Below, one piece after another: positions 8,209 through 16,905 of a stretch of DNA of 32,115 nt. The position numbers were made by a program, and so were the translations under genes. The stretch's first letter is position 1. Every line of letters starts with the position of its first letter. Origin of the DNA: Acinetobacter lactucae (GTDB lineage Bacteria > Pseudomonadota > Gammaproteobacteria > Pseudomonadales > Moraxellaceae); assembly GCF_013344765.1 (NCBI RefSeq), contig NZ_JABVBF010000015.1, forward strand, positions 1 to 32,115, read 5' to 3'. The notes under the pieces were generated by a model. The model was not told where the DNA came from. It saw nothing but the letters and a program-made list of their open reading frames with translations, and ran no database searches.

Positions 8209-9483
8209 TCAAAGTCTAATATTTGAACTTTCTTTATCCAAAACATATTTCAAATCATAAAGCACATGCTTTTCTTTACCTAAAGCATGAAACTCATCAA
8301 CACTCATAGATTTAAACTGATTATGTGCTACGGCAATGACGATCGCATCATACAAGCCTTGTTGTAGTTCTTTAATTGGCGCTAAGCCATATTCGTGTTG
8401 TACTTCTGTATCATCCACCCACGGATCATAGATATCTAAATCTAAATCATACTCTTTAAGAGCCTTAATAAAGTCAACAATTTTTGTATTACGAATATCT
8501 GGACAATTTTCTTTAAAACTAAGTCCCATCACCAAAATACGAGCACCAACTACTTGTATACGTTGCTTCACCATTTCTTTAATGAGCTGAGTTGCTACAT
8601 GTTCACCCATTCGGTCATTGAGGCGGCGTGCTGCCAAAATAATTTCCGGATGTAACCCAATAGATTGAGCTTTATGGGTTAAATAATACGGATCCACACC
8701 AATACAGTGCCCACCGACCAAACCTGGACGAAATGGTAAAAAGTTCCATTTTGTGCCCGCTGCTTTAAGCACCTCTTCAGTATCAATATCTAATTTATTA
8801 AAAATAAGGGCCAATTCATTAATTAATGCAATATTAACGTCGCGCTGAGTGTTCTCAATCACTTTGGCAGCTTCTGCAACCTTAATACTCGGTGCTTTAT
8901 GTGTGCCCGCTTCAATAATCAGTCTATACACTTTGTCAACATAATCAGCAACCTCAGGTGTTGATCCCGATGTAATTTTTAAAATATTAGTTACACGATG
9001 CTGCTTGTCGCCAGGGTTGATACGCTCTGGGCTATAACCTGCAAAAAAGTCTTGATTAAACTTTAAACCTGACACTTTTTCTAAAACAGGGATACAGACT
9101 TCTTCTGTCGCGCCCGGATATACGGTAGATTCATAAACTACCACATCGCCCTTTTTAAGCACCTGACCAATGCTAGTTGAAGCTTTAACTAAGGGAGTTA
9201 AATCAGGCTGTTTAAAATCATCAATAGGTGTTGGAACAGTAACAATAAAAAAGTTACAGTCTTCTAATTCATTAAGATCCGCGGTATAGCTTAATTGAAC
9301 AGCTTGTTGTAATTCTTGTGCAGACACTTCTAAAGTATGATCTTTACCACTTTTAAGCTCATCAATACGTTTTTGATAAATATCAAAACCAACAATCGGT
9401 ACTTTTTTCCCAAACTCAACTGCCAATGGCAAGCCTACATAGCCCAACCCAATAATTGCTATTTTTAAATTGGCAATTTGCAT
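8209..9483 (-). CDS. gna: UDP-N-acetylhexosamine 6-dehydrogenase (TviB/WbpA-like)
   Basis: This 424-residue NAD-dependent dehydrogenase should oxidise C6 of UDP-N-acetylglucosamine or -galactosamine to the uronic acid. It has the N-terminal Rossmann motif [16 protein letters not shown] (residues 11-26) and the catalytic [12 protein letters not shown] with Cys260. The C-terminal UDP-binding domain carries [16 protein letters not shown]. This is the Gna found next to wza in most Acinetobacter K loci and related to Vi-antigen TviB. It heads the minus-strand capsule operon. A GGAAAAAGG ribosome site lies just upstream of the ATG. It is not needed for legionaminic acid itself, so it suggests that the capsule unit also contains an N-acetylhexosaminuronic acid, unless it is retained without that use. 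Confidence 0.92.
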   Translation of the reverse strand: MQIANLKIAIIGLGYVGLPLAVEFGKKVPIVGFDIYQKRIDELKSGKDHTLEVSAQELQQAVQLSYTADLNELEDCNFFIVTVPTPIDDFKQPDLTPLVKASTSIGQVLKKGDVVVYESTVYPGATEEVCIPVLEKVSGLKFNQDFFAGYSPERINPGDKQHRVTNILKITSGSTPEVADYVDKVYRLIIEAGTHKAPSIKVAEAAKVIENTQRDVNIALINELALIFNKLDIDTEEVLKAAGTKWNFLPFRPGLVGGHCIGVDPYYLTHKAQSIGLHPEIILAARRLNDRMGEHVATQLIKEMVKQRIQVVGARILVMGLSFKENCPDIRNTKIVDFIKALKEYDLDLDIYDPWVDDTEVQHEYGLAPIKELQQGLYDAIVIAVAHNQFKSMSVDEFHALGKEKHVLYDLKYVLDKESSNIRL

Positions 9484-9837
9484 ATAAACGAGCCTTTTTC
9501 CTTAGAGTTTATATCTAATAAATCATGCTTTTGGCACTGACAATGCAGCGTACTATATCAGATTTTTAGTTATCCCCGCACATCAATTGTATAAATGTGT
9601 TTACAGCACTTATAAGTAGAACTGATCAGTTTAGCTAAAATAATACTTTTTTAATATTTCTGGTAAATGACTATATCCTAAACGTCCTATCGGATAAACT
9701 AAACATACAAAGCTCTACGATTTTTCGATGTTTTTTCATTTCTTTTCAGCTAGAATCTGTTCATCCTGCGTTTAATAGACACTTGTTACTATGCAGTGGA
9801 CAATATCAATTAAAGATAAATACACAAAGGGTTGCGT
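9484..9837. promoter_or_regulatory. Divergent gna / wza control region
   Basis: This 354-base gene-free stretch separates the two capsule transcription units and should carry both promoters. On the minus strand an extended -10 (TG-A-TATAGT, 9560-9552) lies about 70 bases before gna, without a good -35. On the plus strand TAGAAT at 9751-9756 is a possible -10 for wza, again with a weak -35. A perfect 12-bp palindrome AACTGATCAGTT spans 9620-9631. I find no canonical JUMPstart/ops element. Promoter assignments are tentative; that the region is regulatory follows from the divergent layout. Confidence 0.6.
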
Positions 9838-10938
9838 GTGAAGTATTGCCAGTTTTTTTCTGTTCTTGCCTTAAGTTTGAGTGCCGCCAGCTGCGCAGTC
9901 ACTTCTGGTTTACAAACTTATGATATTCCAAATGAAGGCGTTTATAGAACCGACCTTGGAACTACAGTTAATGTTGTTAAAATTTCTCAAGAAACACTTC
10001 CAGCAATACAACCTGCTCAAGTCGACTACCAACGCGACTATGCAAGCTTATTTAAAAATCAGCAATCTATTTACCGCCTAAGTTCAGGAGATATCCTCTC
10101 TATTCAGCTTTGGGCCTACCCTGAAATTACGCCACCTGTAAATAACATCAGTAGTGAACAATCTATTCAGGCCAATGGTTATCCTATTGACCAAACTGGT
10201 TATATTCAGTTTCCATTAGTTGGTCGTTATAAAGCTGCTGGTAAATCACTAGCTCAAGTTAACCGTGAACTTCGTAGTCAACTTGCTCGTTTTTTAAAGA
10301 ACCCAGATGTTGTTGTTAGAGTACTATCCTATGAGGGACAACGTTTCTCTGTGCAAGGTAGTGTCACTAAAGGTGGCCAGTTTTATTTAAGTGATCAACC
10401 TGTCAGTATTTACACTGCATTAGGTCTGGCAGGTGGCGTCACTACCACAGGTGATAACACTTATATTCAACTGATTCGAAATGGTCGAACTTATAATTTA
10501 AATACAATCGATCTAGAAAAAGCTGGCTATTCACTACATAAGCTATTGGTTCAACCCAATGATACAATTTATGTGAGCACCCGAGAAAATCAGAAAATTT
10601 ATGTCATGGGTGAGTCGGGCAAAAATCAAGCACTACCTATGCGTGATCAAGGGATGACCTTAACTGATGCTTTGGGTGAAAGTTTGGGGATTAATCCCAA
10701 CTCGGCAAGTGCAAGCCGTATTTATGTCGTACGGACTAACCCAAATGACCATGCCACAGAAATTTATCATTTAAATTTAATGAGTATTGGTGATTTCGGA
10801 TTAGCTAATCAGTTTAAGTTACGTAGTAATGATATTGTCTATGTTGATGCGACGGGCTTGACTCGCTGGCAGCGTGTAATTAACCAGATTATTCCATTCT
10901 CAAATGCTTTATATAACATAGACCGTTTGGGACAATAA
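9838..10938 (+). CDS. wza: Wza outer-membrane capsule export lipoprotein
   Basis: This 366-residue protein forms the octameric outer-membrane channel for capsule export and docks on Wzc. The N-terminus is a lipoprotein signal peptide with a lipobox ending AAS-Cys19. The Poly_export domain (SSGDILSIQLWAYPEITPP, then QTGYIQFPLVGRYKAAGK) and repeated SLBB-type domains (RFSVQGSVTKGGQF, KIYVMGESGKNQ) follow. The C-terminal amphipathic segment RWQRVINQIIPF matches the membrane-crossing helix of Wza. I choose the GTG at 9838 because an AAAGGG ribosome site sits six bases before it. A TTG at 9832 would lie directly against that site. wzb follows after four bases. Confidence 0.93.
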   Translation: MKYCQFFSVLALSLSAASCAVTSGLQTYDIPNEGVYRTDLGTTVNVVKISQETLPAIQPAQVDYQRDYASLFKNQQSIYRLSSGDILSIQLWAYPEITPPVNNISSEQSIQANGYPIDQTGYIQFPLVGRYKAAGKSLAQVNRELRSQLARFLKNPDVVVRVLSYEGQRFSVQGSVTKGGQFYLSDQPVSIYTALGLAGGVTTTGDNTYIQLIRNGRTYNLNTIDLEKAGYSLHKLLVQPNDTIYVSTRENQKIYVMGESGKNQALPMRDQGMTLTDALGESLGINPNSASASRIYVVRTNPNDHATEIYHLNLMSIGDFGLANQFKLRSNDIVYVDATGLTRWQRVINQIIPFSNALYNIDRLGQ

Positions 10939-10942
10939 TATT

Positions 10943-11371
10943 ATGCAAATTAAAAATATTTTGGTGGTTTGTATAGGAAATATCTGCCGTAGCCCTATGG
11001 CAGAATATTTTTTAAAGCAACAATACCCCCAATTAAATATTGAGTCTGCTGGCATTTCAGGGCTCGTGGGGCATCAGGCAGACAATAAAGCACAAATTTG
11101 TATGCAACGCTTAGGTATCGACATGCAGCGTCATGTCGCAAGAAAACTAAATGCTGAACATATTAAAAAAGCCGACCTTATTTTGGTCATGAGTAACAAC
11201 CAGCAAAAGCATATTGAGCAAACTTGGTCCTTTGCAAAAGGTAAAACCTATCGCTTAGGCCATTGGCAGAACAAAAATGTCCCAGATCCGTATCAGCACG
11301 ATCAAGCTGTTTTTGATGAAACCTGCCAACTCATACAACAATGTGTTGCTGACTGGAAACCTTATATTTAA
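10943..11371 (+). CDS. wzb: Wzb low-molecular-weight protein tyrosine phosphatase
   Basis: This 142-residue cytosolic phosphatase should dephosphorylate the Wzc tyrosine tail, and cycling of that state is required for capsule assembly. The phosphate-binding loop CIGNICRS gives the CX5R motif with nucleophile Cys10 and Arg16. The general acid Asp115 is in VPDPYQHD. Length is standard for the family. The gene starts four bases after wza and ends 18 bases before wzc, in the conserved export operon order. Confidence 0.95.
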   Translation: MQIKNILVVCIGNICRSPMAEYFLKQQYPQLNIESAGISGLVGHQADNKAQICMQRLGIDMQRHVARKLNAEHIKKADLILVMSNNQQKHIEQTWSFAKGKTYRLGHWQNKNVPDPYQHDQAVFDETCQLIQQCVADWKPYI

Positions 11372-11389
11372 CGCCAAGATTTTAAGCTT

Positions 11390-13573
11390 ATGAACCAAAA
11401 TACCAATTCCGAAGATACAATTGATTTAAAAGAATTGTTTTTTTCACTCATTGCTCAGTGGAAGCTGATTGCGCTCTGTATTATTTTGAGCCTTGTATGC
11501 GCCCTGCTCTATTTACGTGTAACACCAGATACCTATTCGGTTGATGCTTTGGTTCAGGTTGAAGACAGTAAAGGTGCCTCTGCAGCACTTTTAGGTGATT
11601 TATCTAATATGATCGAGCAAAAATCACCAGCTCAAGCAGAAATTGAAATTTTAAAGTCTCGCTTGGTTTTGGGTTCGGTCATTAAAGACTTACATCTTGA
11701 TATACAAGTTTCCAGTACTGAAAATACACTTACTCATCGCTTATTAAGCGATGCTGAATATAAAACTGAATACACTAAAAAATCGGTTTTATTTAAAGAT
11801 GACTTAAAAAGTTTTGAAATTCGTGAATTTGAAGTTCCAGCGTTTTATTTAGACAAAAATTTACTTCTTAATTTTGATAAACAATCTTTACGTTTAACCG
11901 ATCCAGAAACAGAAGAGGTCCTATTAACTGTTTCTTTAAATCAAGCTAACCGTGTTGCGGGTCCTCACGGACTTTGGAAAGTTGCCATCTTCACTAAAGA
12001 TCAACTTGATGCAACTTATAACATTACTAATTCGTCTTTACCTGCAACTGTAGATGCTATTAGTGCCAACTACTCAGTTGCAGAGCGTGGTAAGCTCACA
12101 GGTGTTTTAGGTTTAAATTATCAAGGTCAAGACAAAGAGCATATCACCAAAGTACTTAATGCGATTTTGGCGACTTATAGCGCACAGAATATTGAACGTC
12201 GTTCGGCTGAATCTGCTCAAACATTAAAGTTTTTGGATGAGCAGTTACCAGACCTTAAAAAACAACTGGACGATGCTGAGCGTCAATTTAATAAGTTCCG
12301 TCAACAATACAATACGGTTGATGTAACTAAAGAGTCTGAGCTATATTTAACCCAAAGTATTACTTTAGAAACTAAAAAAGCTGAGCTTGAACAAAAGCAA
12401 GCTGAAATGGTCGCAAAGTATACTGCCGAACACCCTGCAATGCGTGAGATTAATGGACAGCTTGCAGCCATTAATAAACAAATTGGCGAACTCAACAGTA
12501 CTTTAAAACAATTACCTGATGTACAGCGCCAGTATTTACAGCTTTATCGTGAAGTAGAAGTCAAAACTCAACTCTATACAGCGCTTCTCAACTCTTACCA
12601 ACAACTTCGCATTGCCAAAGCAGGCGAAATTGGGAATGTCCGTATTGTTGATACAGCAGTTGAACCAGTTGAACCAATTAAACCGAAGAAACTGCTCGTT
12701 CTAATTTTATCTATTTTTGTTGGTGGTTTTGTTGGAACTTTAATTGCATTGCTGCGTAATATGCTACGTACAGGCATTAAAGATTCTGGTCAAATTGAAA
12801 ATGAATTGGATTTACCAGTTTATGCAACTGTTCCACGCTCTCCAATTCAAGAAAGTCGTATCAAGATTTTAAAGAAGAAGAAGAGCATTCCTATTCTTGC
12901 TGTTAAAAACAGTGATGATATTGCTATTGAAAGCTTACGTAGCATTCGTACCGCTATTCATTTTGCCTTAACAAATGCAAAAAATAATATCATTATGATT
13001 GCTGGCCCTTCTCCAGAAGTAGGTAAATCATTTATTTCTACTAATCTTGCAACGATTTTTGCGCAAGGTAATAAACGCGTCTTGCTCATTGATGCTGACA
13101 TGCGCCGCGGTTATATGCATAAGTACTTCGATGTAGATGTAAAACCTGGTCTTTCTGAACTCCTAAGTGGACAGGCAGACTTTCAACAGGTTCTCCACAA
13201 AACTCAAGTTGCTAACTTAGACGTGATTACTCGTGGTAAGAGCCCAACAAACCCTTCAGAAATCTTAAGCTCTAATCAGTTTAAAGATTTGCTAGAAAAG
13301 GTTCAAAGTGAATATGACCACATCATTATTGATACTCCACCTGTCCTTGCAGTAACCGATGGTATTATTATTTCGCAATATACAGGTGTGAACTTAATTG
13401 TTGCGCGTTATGCTAAGTCACAAATGAAAGAGCTTGAATTAACCCTTAATCGCTTTGAACAAGCAGGTGTTAAAGTCAACGGCTTTATTCTTAACGACAT
13501 TCAACGTGCGAGTACGGGCTACGGTTACGGTTATAACTATGCTTACGCATATAAAGCGCAAAAAGAAGATTAA
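11390..13573 (+). CDS. wzc: Wzc tyrosine autokinase and capsule copolymerase
   Basis: This 727-residue inner-membrane protein controls capsule chain length and export. It has an N-terminal Wzz domain with a first membrane helix (about residues 25-45) and a long periplasmic part containing a coiled coil. A second helix follows near residue 440 (LLVLILSIFVGGFVGTLIALL). The cytosolic BY-kinase domain has Walker A around residues 538-548 (AGPSPEVGKSF), Walker A' near 568 (LLIDADMRRG) and Walker B (HIIIDTPPVLAVTDG). The C-terminus carries six tyrosines at every second residue, 711-721, the autophosphorylation cluster removed by Wzb. A strong terminator follows, so the wza-wzb-wzc unit ends here. 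Confidence 0.95.
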   Translation: MNQNTNSEDTIDLKELFFSLIAQWKLIALCIILSLVCALLYLRVTPDTYSVDALVQVEDSKGASAALLGDLSNMIEQKSPAQAEIEILKSRLVLGSVIKDLHLDIQVSSTENTLTHRLLSDAEYKTEYTKKSVLFKDDLKSFEIREFEVPAFYLDKNLLLNFDKQSLRLTDPETEEVLLTVSLNQANRVAGPHGLWKVAIFTKDQLDATYNITNSSLPATVDAISANYSVAERGKLTGVLGLNYQGQDKEHITKVLNAILATYSAQNIERRSAESAQTLKFLDEQLPDLKKQLDDAERQFNKFRQQYNTVDVTKESELYLTQSITLETKKAELEQKQAEMVAKYTAEHPAMREINGQLAAINKQIGELNSTLKQLPDVQRQYLQLYREVEVKTQLYTALLNSYQQLRIAKAGEIGNVRIVDTAVEPVEPIKPKKLLVLILSIFVGGFVGTLIALLRNMLRTGIKDSGQIENELDLPVYATVPRSPIQESRIKILKKKKSIPILAVKNSDDIAIESLRSIRTAIHFALTNAKNNIIMIAGPSPEVGKSFISTNLATIFAQGNKRVLLIDADMRRGYMHKYFDVDVKPGLSELLSGQADFQQVLHKTQVANLDVITRGKSPTNPSEILSSNQFKDLLEKVQSEYDHIIIDTPPVLAVTDGIIISQYTGVNLIVARYAKSQMKELELTLNRFEQAGVKVNGFILNDIQRASTGYGYGYNYAYAYKAQKED

Positions 13574-13590
13574 CCAAAAAGTGGTAAGAG

Positions 13591-13616
13591 AACCGGATCA
13601 AATGATCCGGTTTTTT
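13591..13616 (+). terminator. Rho-independent terminator after wzc
   Basis: A perfect 10-bp inverted repeat (AACCGGATCA / TGATCCGGTT) with a two-base loop is followed by a run of T. It lies 17 bases after the wzc stop and closes the capsule export operon. Confidence 0.9.
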
Positions 13617-13698
13617 ATTTAAGATTTTTTTAAATCTATCCCTACTAAAACTAACTAAAATATATAAAAAACCACTCGTTTTTTTTCTTAAACATTCT

Positions 13699-13718
13699 AT
13701 GCTTAAGCATGCTAAGAT
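13699..13718. promoter_or_regulatory. Palindrome and possible promoter upstream of fkpA
   Basis: A perfect 12-bp palindrome ATGCTTAAGCAT (13699-13710) is directly followed by TAAGAT (13713-13718), a possible -10 hexamer for the first isomerase gene. The -35 is poorly defined. The palindrome could be a regulator site or chance in AT-rich DNA. Confidence 0.35.
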
Positions 13719-13764
13719 CAAAAGCAGCCTTTTTAGACTCAAATGATTATTTTTGGAACCTTTT

Positions 13765-14490
13765 ATGAGTAAAGCCTTACCCATTGCTGTCGCTGTAGTT
13801 TTAGGCGGTGCTGCACTTGTACCAGTTTATTATGCAAGCCAACATCCGACCACAGAAGTCGGAAGCAAGGCAAACAAAAATGCCTCTCCAATTGAAAAAA
13901 TCAGTTATGTTCTTGGGTACGAAGTTGCTCAGCAAACTCCACCTGAGCTAGACACAAAATCATTTGTGAAAGGGATTCATGATGCTCGCAGCAAGCAACC
14001 AAGTGCTTATACTCAAGAAGAGTTAAAAGCTGCTGTTGCTGCTTATGAAAAAGAGTTGCAGCAAAAAATGCAACAACAAGATAAACCAGAGCAAGCTGCT
14101 GGAGTAGCGCCTGAATCTGCAGATGTTCAATTCCTTGCAGAGAATAAAACAAAAGCTGGTGTAAAAACTACAGCTTCTGGTTTGCAATATATCATTACTA
14201 AAGAAGGCACAGGTAAACAACCCACTGCGCAATCTATAGTTAAAGTACATTACGAAGGCCGTCTAATTAACGGTCAGGTTTTTGATAGTTCGTATAAGCG
14301 CGGTGAACCAGTTGAGTTTCCACTCAATCAAGTTATTCCAGGCTGGACTGAAGGGCTTCAATTGATGAAAGAAGGCGGTAAAGCAACGTTCTTCATTCCA
14401 TCAAATCTTGCTTACGGTCCACAGGAACTTCCTGGCATTCCAGCAAACAGCACACTGATTTTTGATGTAGAACTCATTTCAGTGAAATAA
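13765..14490 (+). CDS. fkpA: FkpA-type periplasmic peptidyl-prolyl isomerase
   Basis: This 241-residue FKBP protein should catalyse proline isomerisation and act as a chaperone in the periplasm. Residues 1-25 form a hydrophobic signal sequence or anchor (ALPIAVAVVLGGAALVPVYY). An FKBP_N dimerisation domain follows (ISYVLGYEVAQQTPPELD onward), with a Gln/Lys-rich helix. The C-terminal FKBP domain has VKVHYEGRLINGQVFDSS, the core GWTEGLQLMKEGGKATFFIP and the end LIFDVELISV. The ATG at 13765 is chosen because a GGAA ribosome site precedes it at proper spacing; an upstream TTG overlaps that site. The gene marks the conserved edge of the Acinetobacter capsule locus and is probably not part of capsule synthesis. 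Confidence 0.92.
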   Translation: MSKALPIAVAVVLGGAALVPVYYASQHPTTEVGSKANKNASPIEKISYVLGYEVAQQTPPELDTKSFVKGIHDARSKQPSAYTQEELKAAVAAYEKELQQKMQQQDKPEQAAGVAPESADVQFLAENKTKAGVKTTASGLQYIITKEGTGKQPTAQSIVKVHYEGRLINGQVFDSSYKRGEPVEFPLNQVIPGWTEGLQLMKEGGKATFFIPSNLAYGPQELPGIPANSTLIFDVELISVK

Positions 14491-14499
14491 AAACATTCA

Positions 14500-14529
14500 G
14501 GAGAGTAAAACAGTACTCTCCTTTTTTTT
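14500..14529 (+). terminator. Terminator between the two FKBP genes
   Basis: An 8-bp stem (GGAGAGTA / TACTCTCC) with a six-base loop is followed by eight T. The T run touches the ribosome site (GGAAAA) of the next gene, so any promoter for that gene must lie upstream of the hairpin. Confidence 0.85.
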
Positions 14530-14539
14530 GGAAAACGGC

Positions 14540-15235
14540 ATGAAAAAAATCGGTTTAATTATTGCAACATCAACAATGAGCTTATCTGTTTTTGCTGCTG
14601 CACCTATCACGAATAAAAGCCCAGCAAAAGAACAATTTAGCTATAGTTATGGCTATTTAATGGGTCGTAATAATACTGATGCGTTAAAAGATCTAAATCT
14701 TGATATTTTTTATCAAGGTCTCCAAGAAGGTGCACAAAGTAAAACAGCACGCTTAACTGATGAAGAAATGGCGAAAGCGATTAATGATTATAAAAAAACT
14801 TTAGAAGCGAAGCAGTTGGTTGAGTTTCAAAAGGCAGGTCAACAAAATGCTCAGGTAGGTGCTGCATTTCTTGCTGATAATGCAAAAAAATCAGGTGTAA
14901 TCACCACTAAATCAGGTCTCCAATACCAAGTATTAAAAGAAGGTACAGGCAAAATACCGAAAGCTGTATCACGTGTTAAAGTGAATTATGAAGGTCGTTT
15001 ACTCGACGGAACTGTATTTGACAGCTCAATCGCACGTAATCACCCAGTTGAGTTTCAACTCAGCCAAGTCATAGCAGGCTGGACTGAAGGTCTACAAACG
15101 ATGAAAGAAGGCGGTAAAACTCGTTTCTTTATTCCTGCAAATCTTGCTTACGGTGAAGTCGGCGCAGGTGACAGTATTGGCCCAAATAGCACTTTAATTT
15201 TCGATATTGAATTGCTACAAGTTTTGCCAAAATAA
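14540..15235 (+). CDS. Second FKBP-type peptidyl-prolyl isomerase (FkpA/FklB-like)
   Basis: This 231-residue protein has a classical signal peptide (MKKIGLIIATSTMSLSVFAA, cleavage near Ala-Ala-Ala). An FKBP_N domain follows (FSYSYGYLMGRNNTDALKD), then an FKBP catalytic domain (VKVNYEGRLLDGTVFDSS, GWTEGLQTMKEGGKTRFFIP, GPNSTLIFDIELLQVLPK). It closely parallels the gene just upstream in order of motifs and length, so the two look like an old tandem duplication. The ATG at 14540 follows a GGAAAA ribosome site. Only the terminator and about ten bases separate that site from the preceding unit, so transcription probably depends on read-through or on a promoter inside the first gene. Confidence 0.9.
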   Translation: MKKIGLIIATSTMSLSVFAAAPITNKSPAKEQFSYSYGYLMGRNNTDALKDLNLDIFYQGLQEGAQSKTARLTDEEMAKAINDYKKTLEAKQLVEFQKAGQQNAQVGAAFLADNAKKSGVITTKSGLQYQVLKEGTGKIPKAVSRVKVNYEGRLLDGTVFDSSIARNHPVEFQLSQVIAGWTEGLQTMKEGGKTRFFIPANLAYGEVGAGDSIGPNSTLIFDIELLQVLPK

Positions 15236-15249
15236 ATGTATTAGATATA

Positions 15250-15279
15250 AAAAAAGCGATCGTTTAAGATCGCTTTTTT
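15250..15279. terminator. Bidirectional terminator between the second FKBP gene and murJ
   Basis: The arms AAAAAAGCGATC and GATCGCTTTTTT pair perfectly around a six-base loop, with A and T runs on both sides. It can terminate both converging genes. Confidence 0.9.
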
Positions 15280-15283
15280 ATTT

Positions 15284-16825
15284 TTAGTGTCTTAAATCTC
15301 TAGGTCGAAAACCTGTAAGGACTAAACCGATCAGATACGCAATTATCCCCACTACACATAACCCTACGACTTCGGCAACACGAAGCCACTGTGAAAGCTC
15401 TCCATTATACCAATTTAGCCCAAACCAAAGTGCTGCAATCATTGCAAGGTTAGCCAAGCCATACTGAAGTACTAGTTTTTTCCAATGTGAACCAAATCGG
15501 AAAATATTACGCTTATGCAAATAGAAGTAGAGTAGACCCGCATTGACTAAAGCTGAACCTGAAGATGCTAGTGCAAGTGCCATATGTTCAGCATGCCAAT
15601 CAATAAGCTTAAAGAAACCAATAAATACAACGTTTAAAATCGCATTGGCTGCAACCGACATTAAGCCTACACGTACTGGTGTTTTTGTATCTTGCTGAGC
15701 ATAAAAACCTGGGGCGAATACTTTAATGAGCATGAAAGAAATTACACCAGCACTCATACATTGCAATGCTAGAGCTGTCATTTGGGTATCACGTAAATCA
15801 AACTCACCGCGCTGGAATAATGCTTGAATGATCGGTGTTGAAAGCATAAATAAAGCAATACTTGCCGGCAATCCTACCAATACAATGACTTTTGCAGCCC
15901 AGTCGATCATACCGCGGAACTTTGCTTGATCCTGCTCTGCATGACGGGCAGAAAGCGAAGGCAAAATTACTGTACCAATCGCAACACCGATTAAACCTAA
16001 AGGTAATTCGGTCATACGTTCTGCACTATATAGCCAAGATACAGAACCATCTTGCATGAAAGATGCCCAAATCGTATTTAATAACAGGTTAATCTGAGTC
16101 ACAGATACGCCAAATAATGCCGGAAGCATTAATTTTAAAATACGCTCTACACCCTCATGTTTAAAATCAACTTTAGGTGGAATCAGTAGGTTTTTACGCC
16201 ACAATTCGGGAATTTGTATGGCTAACTGTAACACTCCAGCTGCAACAACTGACCAGCCTAATGCTTTAATTGGCTCAGCCATATACGGCGTAAGCCACCA
16301 CGCCCCTGCAATCATTGCGACATTGAGTAAAACTGGCGAAAAAGCTGGTGAAGCGAACGAACCATAACTATTTAAGATGCTGCTGGCAAAAGCCGTGAGC
16401 GACATAAACATTAAATAGGGAATGGTCAAACGGAACATGCTGACAGCTAAATCGAACTTTGCAGGATCACTATGAAAGCCCGGTGCATACATATAAATGA
16501 TTGCAGGCGCTAGAACCATAGCTACAAAAGTAAGTAAGGTCATGACTGTTAATAAACAGCCAAATACCCTACTAATCAAGATCTGTACTTCAGCGTGTGC
16601 TCGACCTGTTTTATACTCAGTTAAAACTGGGATAAAGGCCTGAGAAAAGGCGCCTTCAGCAAATAGTCGTCGAAAGAAGTTAGGAATACGAAAAGCGACG
16701 ACGAAGGTATCGAAATCTTTACCCGCACCAAACACGTTGAGCAATACGACGTCACGTACTAACCCTAAAACTCGTGACAACATCGTCATTGCACTGACAA
16801 TAAAAGTCGATCGCCACAATGCCAT
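15284..16825 (-). CDS. murJ: MurJ lipid II flippase
   Basis: This 513-residue inner-membrane protein (formerly MviN) should flip lipid II for peptidoglycan assembly. The N-terminal LWRSTFIVSAMTMLSRVLGLVRD and the following FVVAFRIPNFFRRLFAEGAFSQAFIPVL are diagnostic for MurJ, with hydrophobic helices spread across the chain in the 14-helix pattern. I prefer the ATG at 16825 to a GTG nine bases upstream, since an AGGTGA ribosome site stands five bases before the ATG. The end converges on a shared bidirectional terminator. It flanks the capsule locus and is a housekeeping gene. Confidence 0.95.
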   Translation of the reverse strand: MALWRSTFIVSAMTMLSRVLGLVRDVVLLNVFGAGKDFDTFVVAFRIPNFFRRLFAEGAFSQAFIPVLTEYKTGRAHAEVQILISRVFGCLLTVMTLLTFVAMVLAPAIIYMYAPGFHSDPAKFDLAVSMFRLTIPYLMFMSLTAFASSILNSYGSFASPAFSPVLLNVAMIAGAWWLTPYMAEPIKALGWSVVAAGVLQLAIQIPELWRKNLLIPPKVDFKHEGVERILKLMLPALFGVSVTQINLLLNTIWASFMQDGSVSWLYSAERMTELPLGLIGVAIGTVILPSLSARHAEQDQAKFRGMIDWAAKVIVLVGLPASIALFMLSTPIIQALFQRGEFDLRDTQMTALALQCMSAGVISFMLIKVFAPGFYAQQDTKTPVRVGLMSVAANAILNVVFIGFFKLIDWHAEHMALALASSGSALVNAGLLYFYLHKRNIFRFGSHWKKLVLQYGLANLAMIAALWFGLNWYNGELSQWLRVAEVVGLCVVGIIAYLIGLVLTGFRPRDLRH

Positions 16826-16905
16826 CGCACTCACCTACAGCTTATTCGAAAGACGCTATTGTAATGAAACTAAAAAATCTTTTCGTTGTGAAATGATGAA
16901 CAAAC

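Noticed and set aside
9832..9837. TTG start for wza
   Set aside because: It lies directly against the AAAGGG ribosome site; the GTG six bases later has proper spacing and gives a standard lipoprotein signal.
9484..9837. JUMPstart / ops anti-termination element
   Set aside because: No GGCGGTAG-type core is found on either strand.
12301..12777. Antisense ORFs within wzc
   Set aside because: They are open frames opposite a strongly supported gene and have no ribosome site or recognisable domain.
15284..16834. murJ start at the GTG (16834)
   Set aside because: The AGGTGA ribosome site overlaps the GTG and is correctly spaced for the ATG at 16825.
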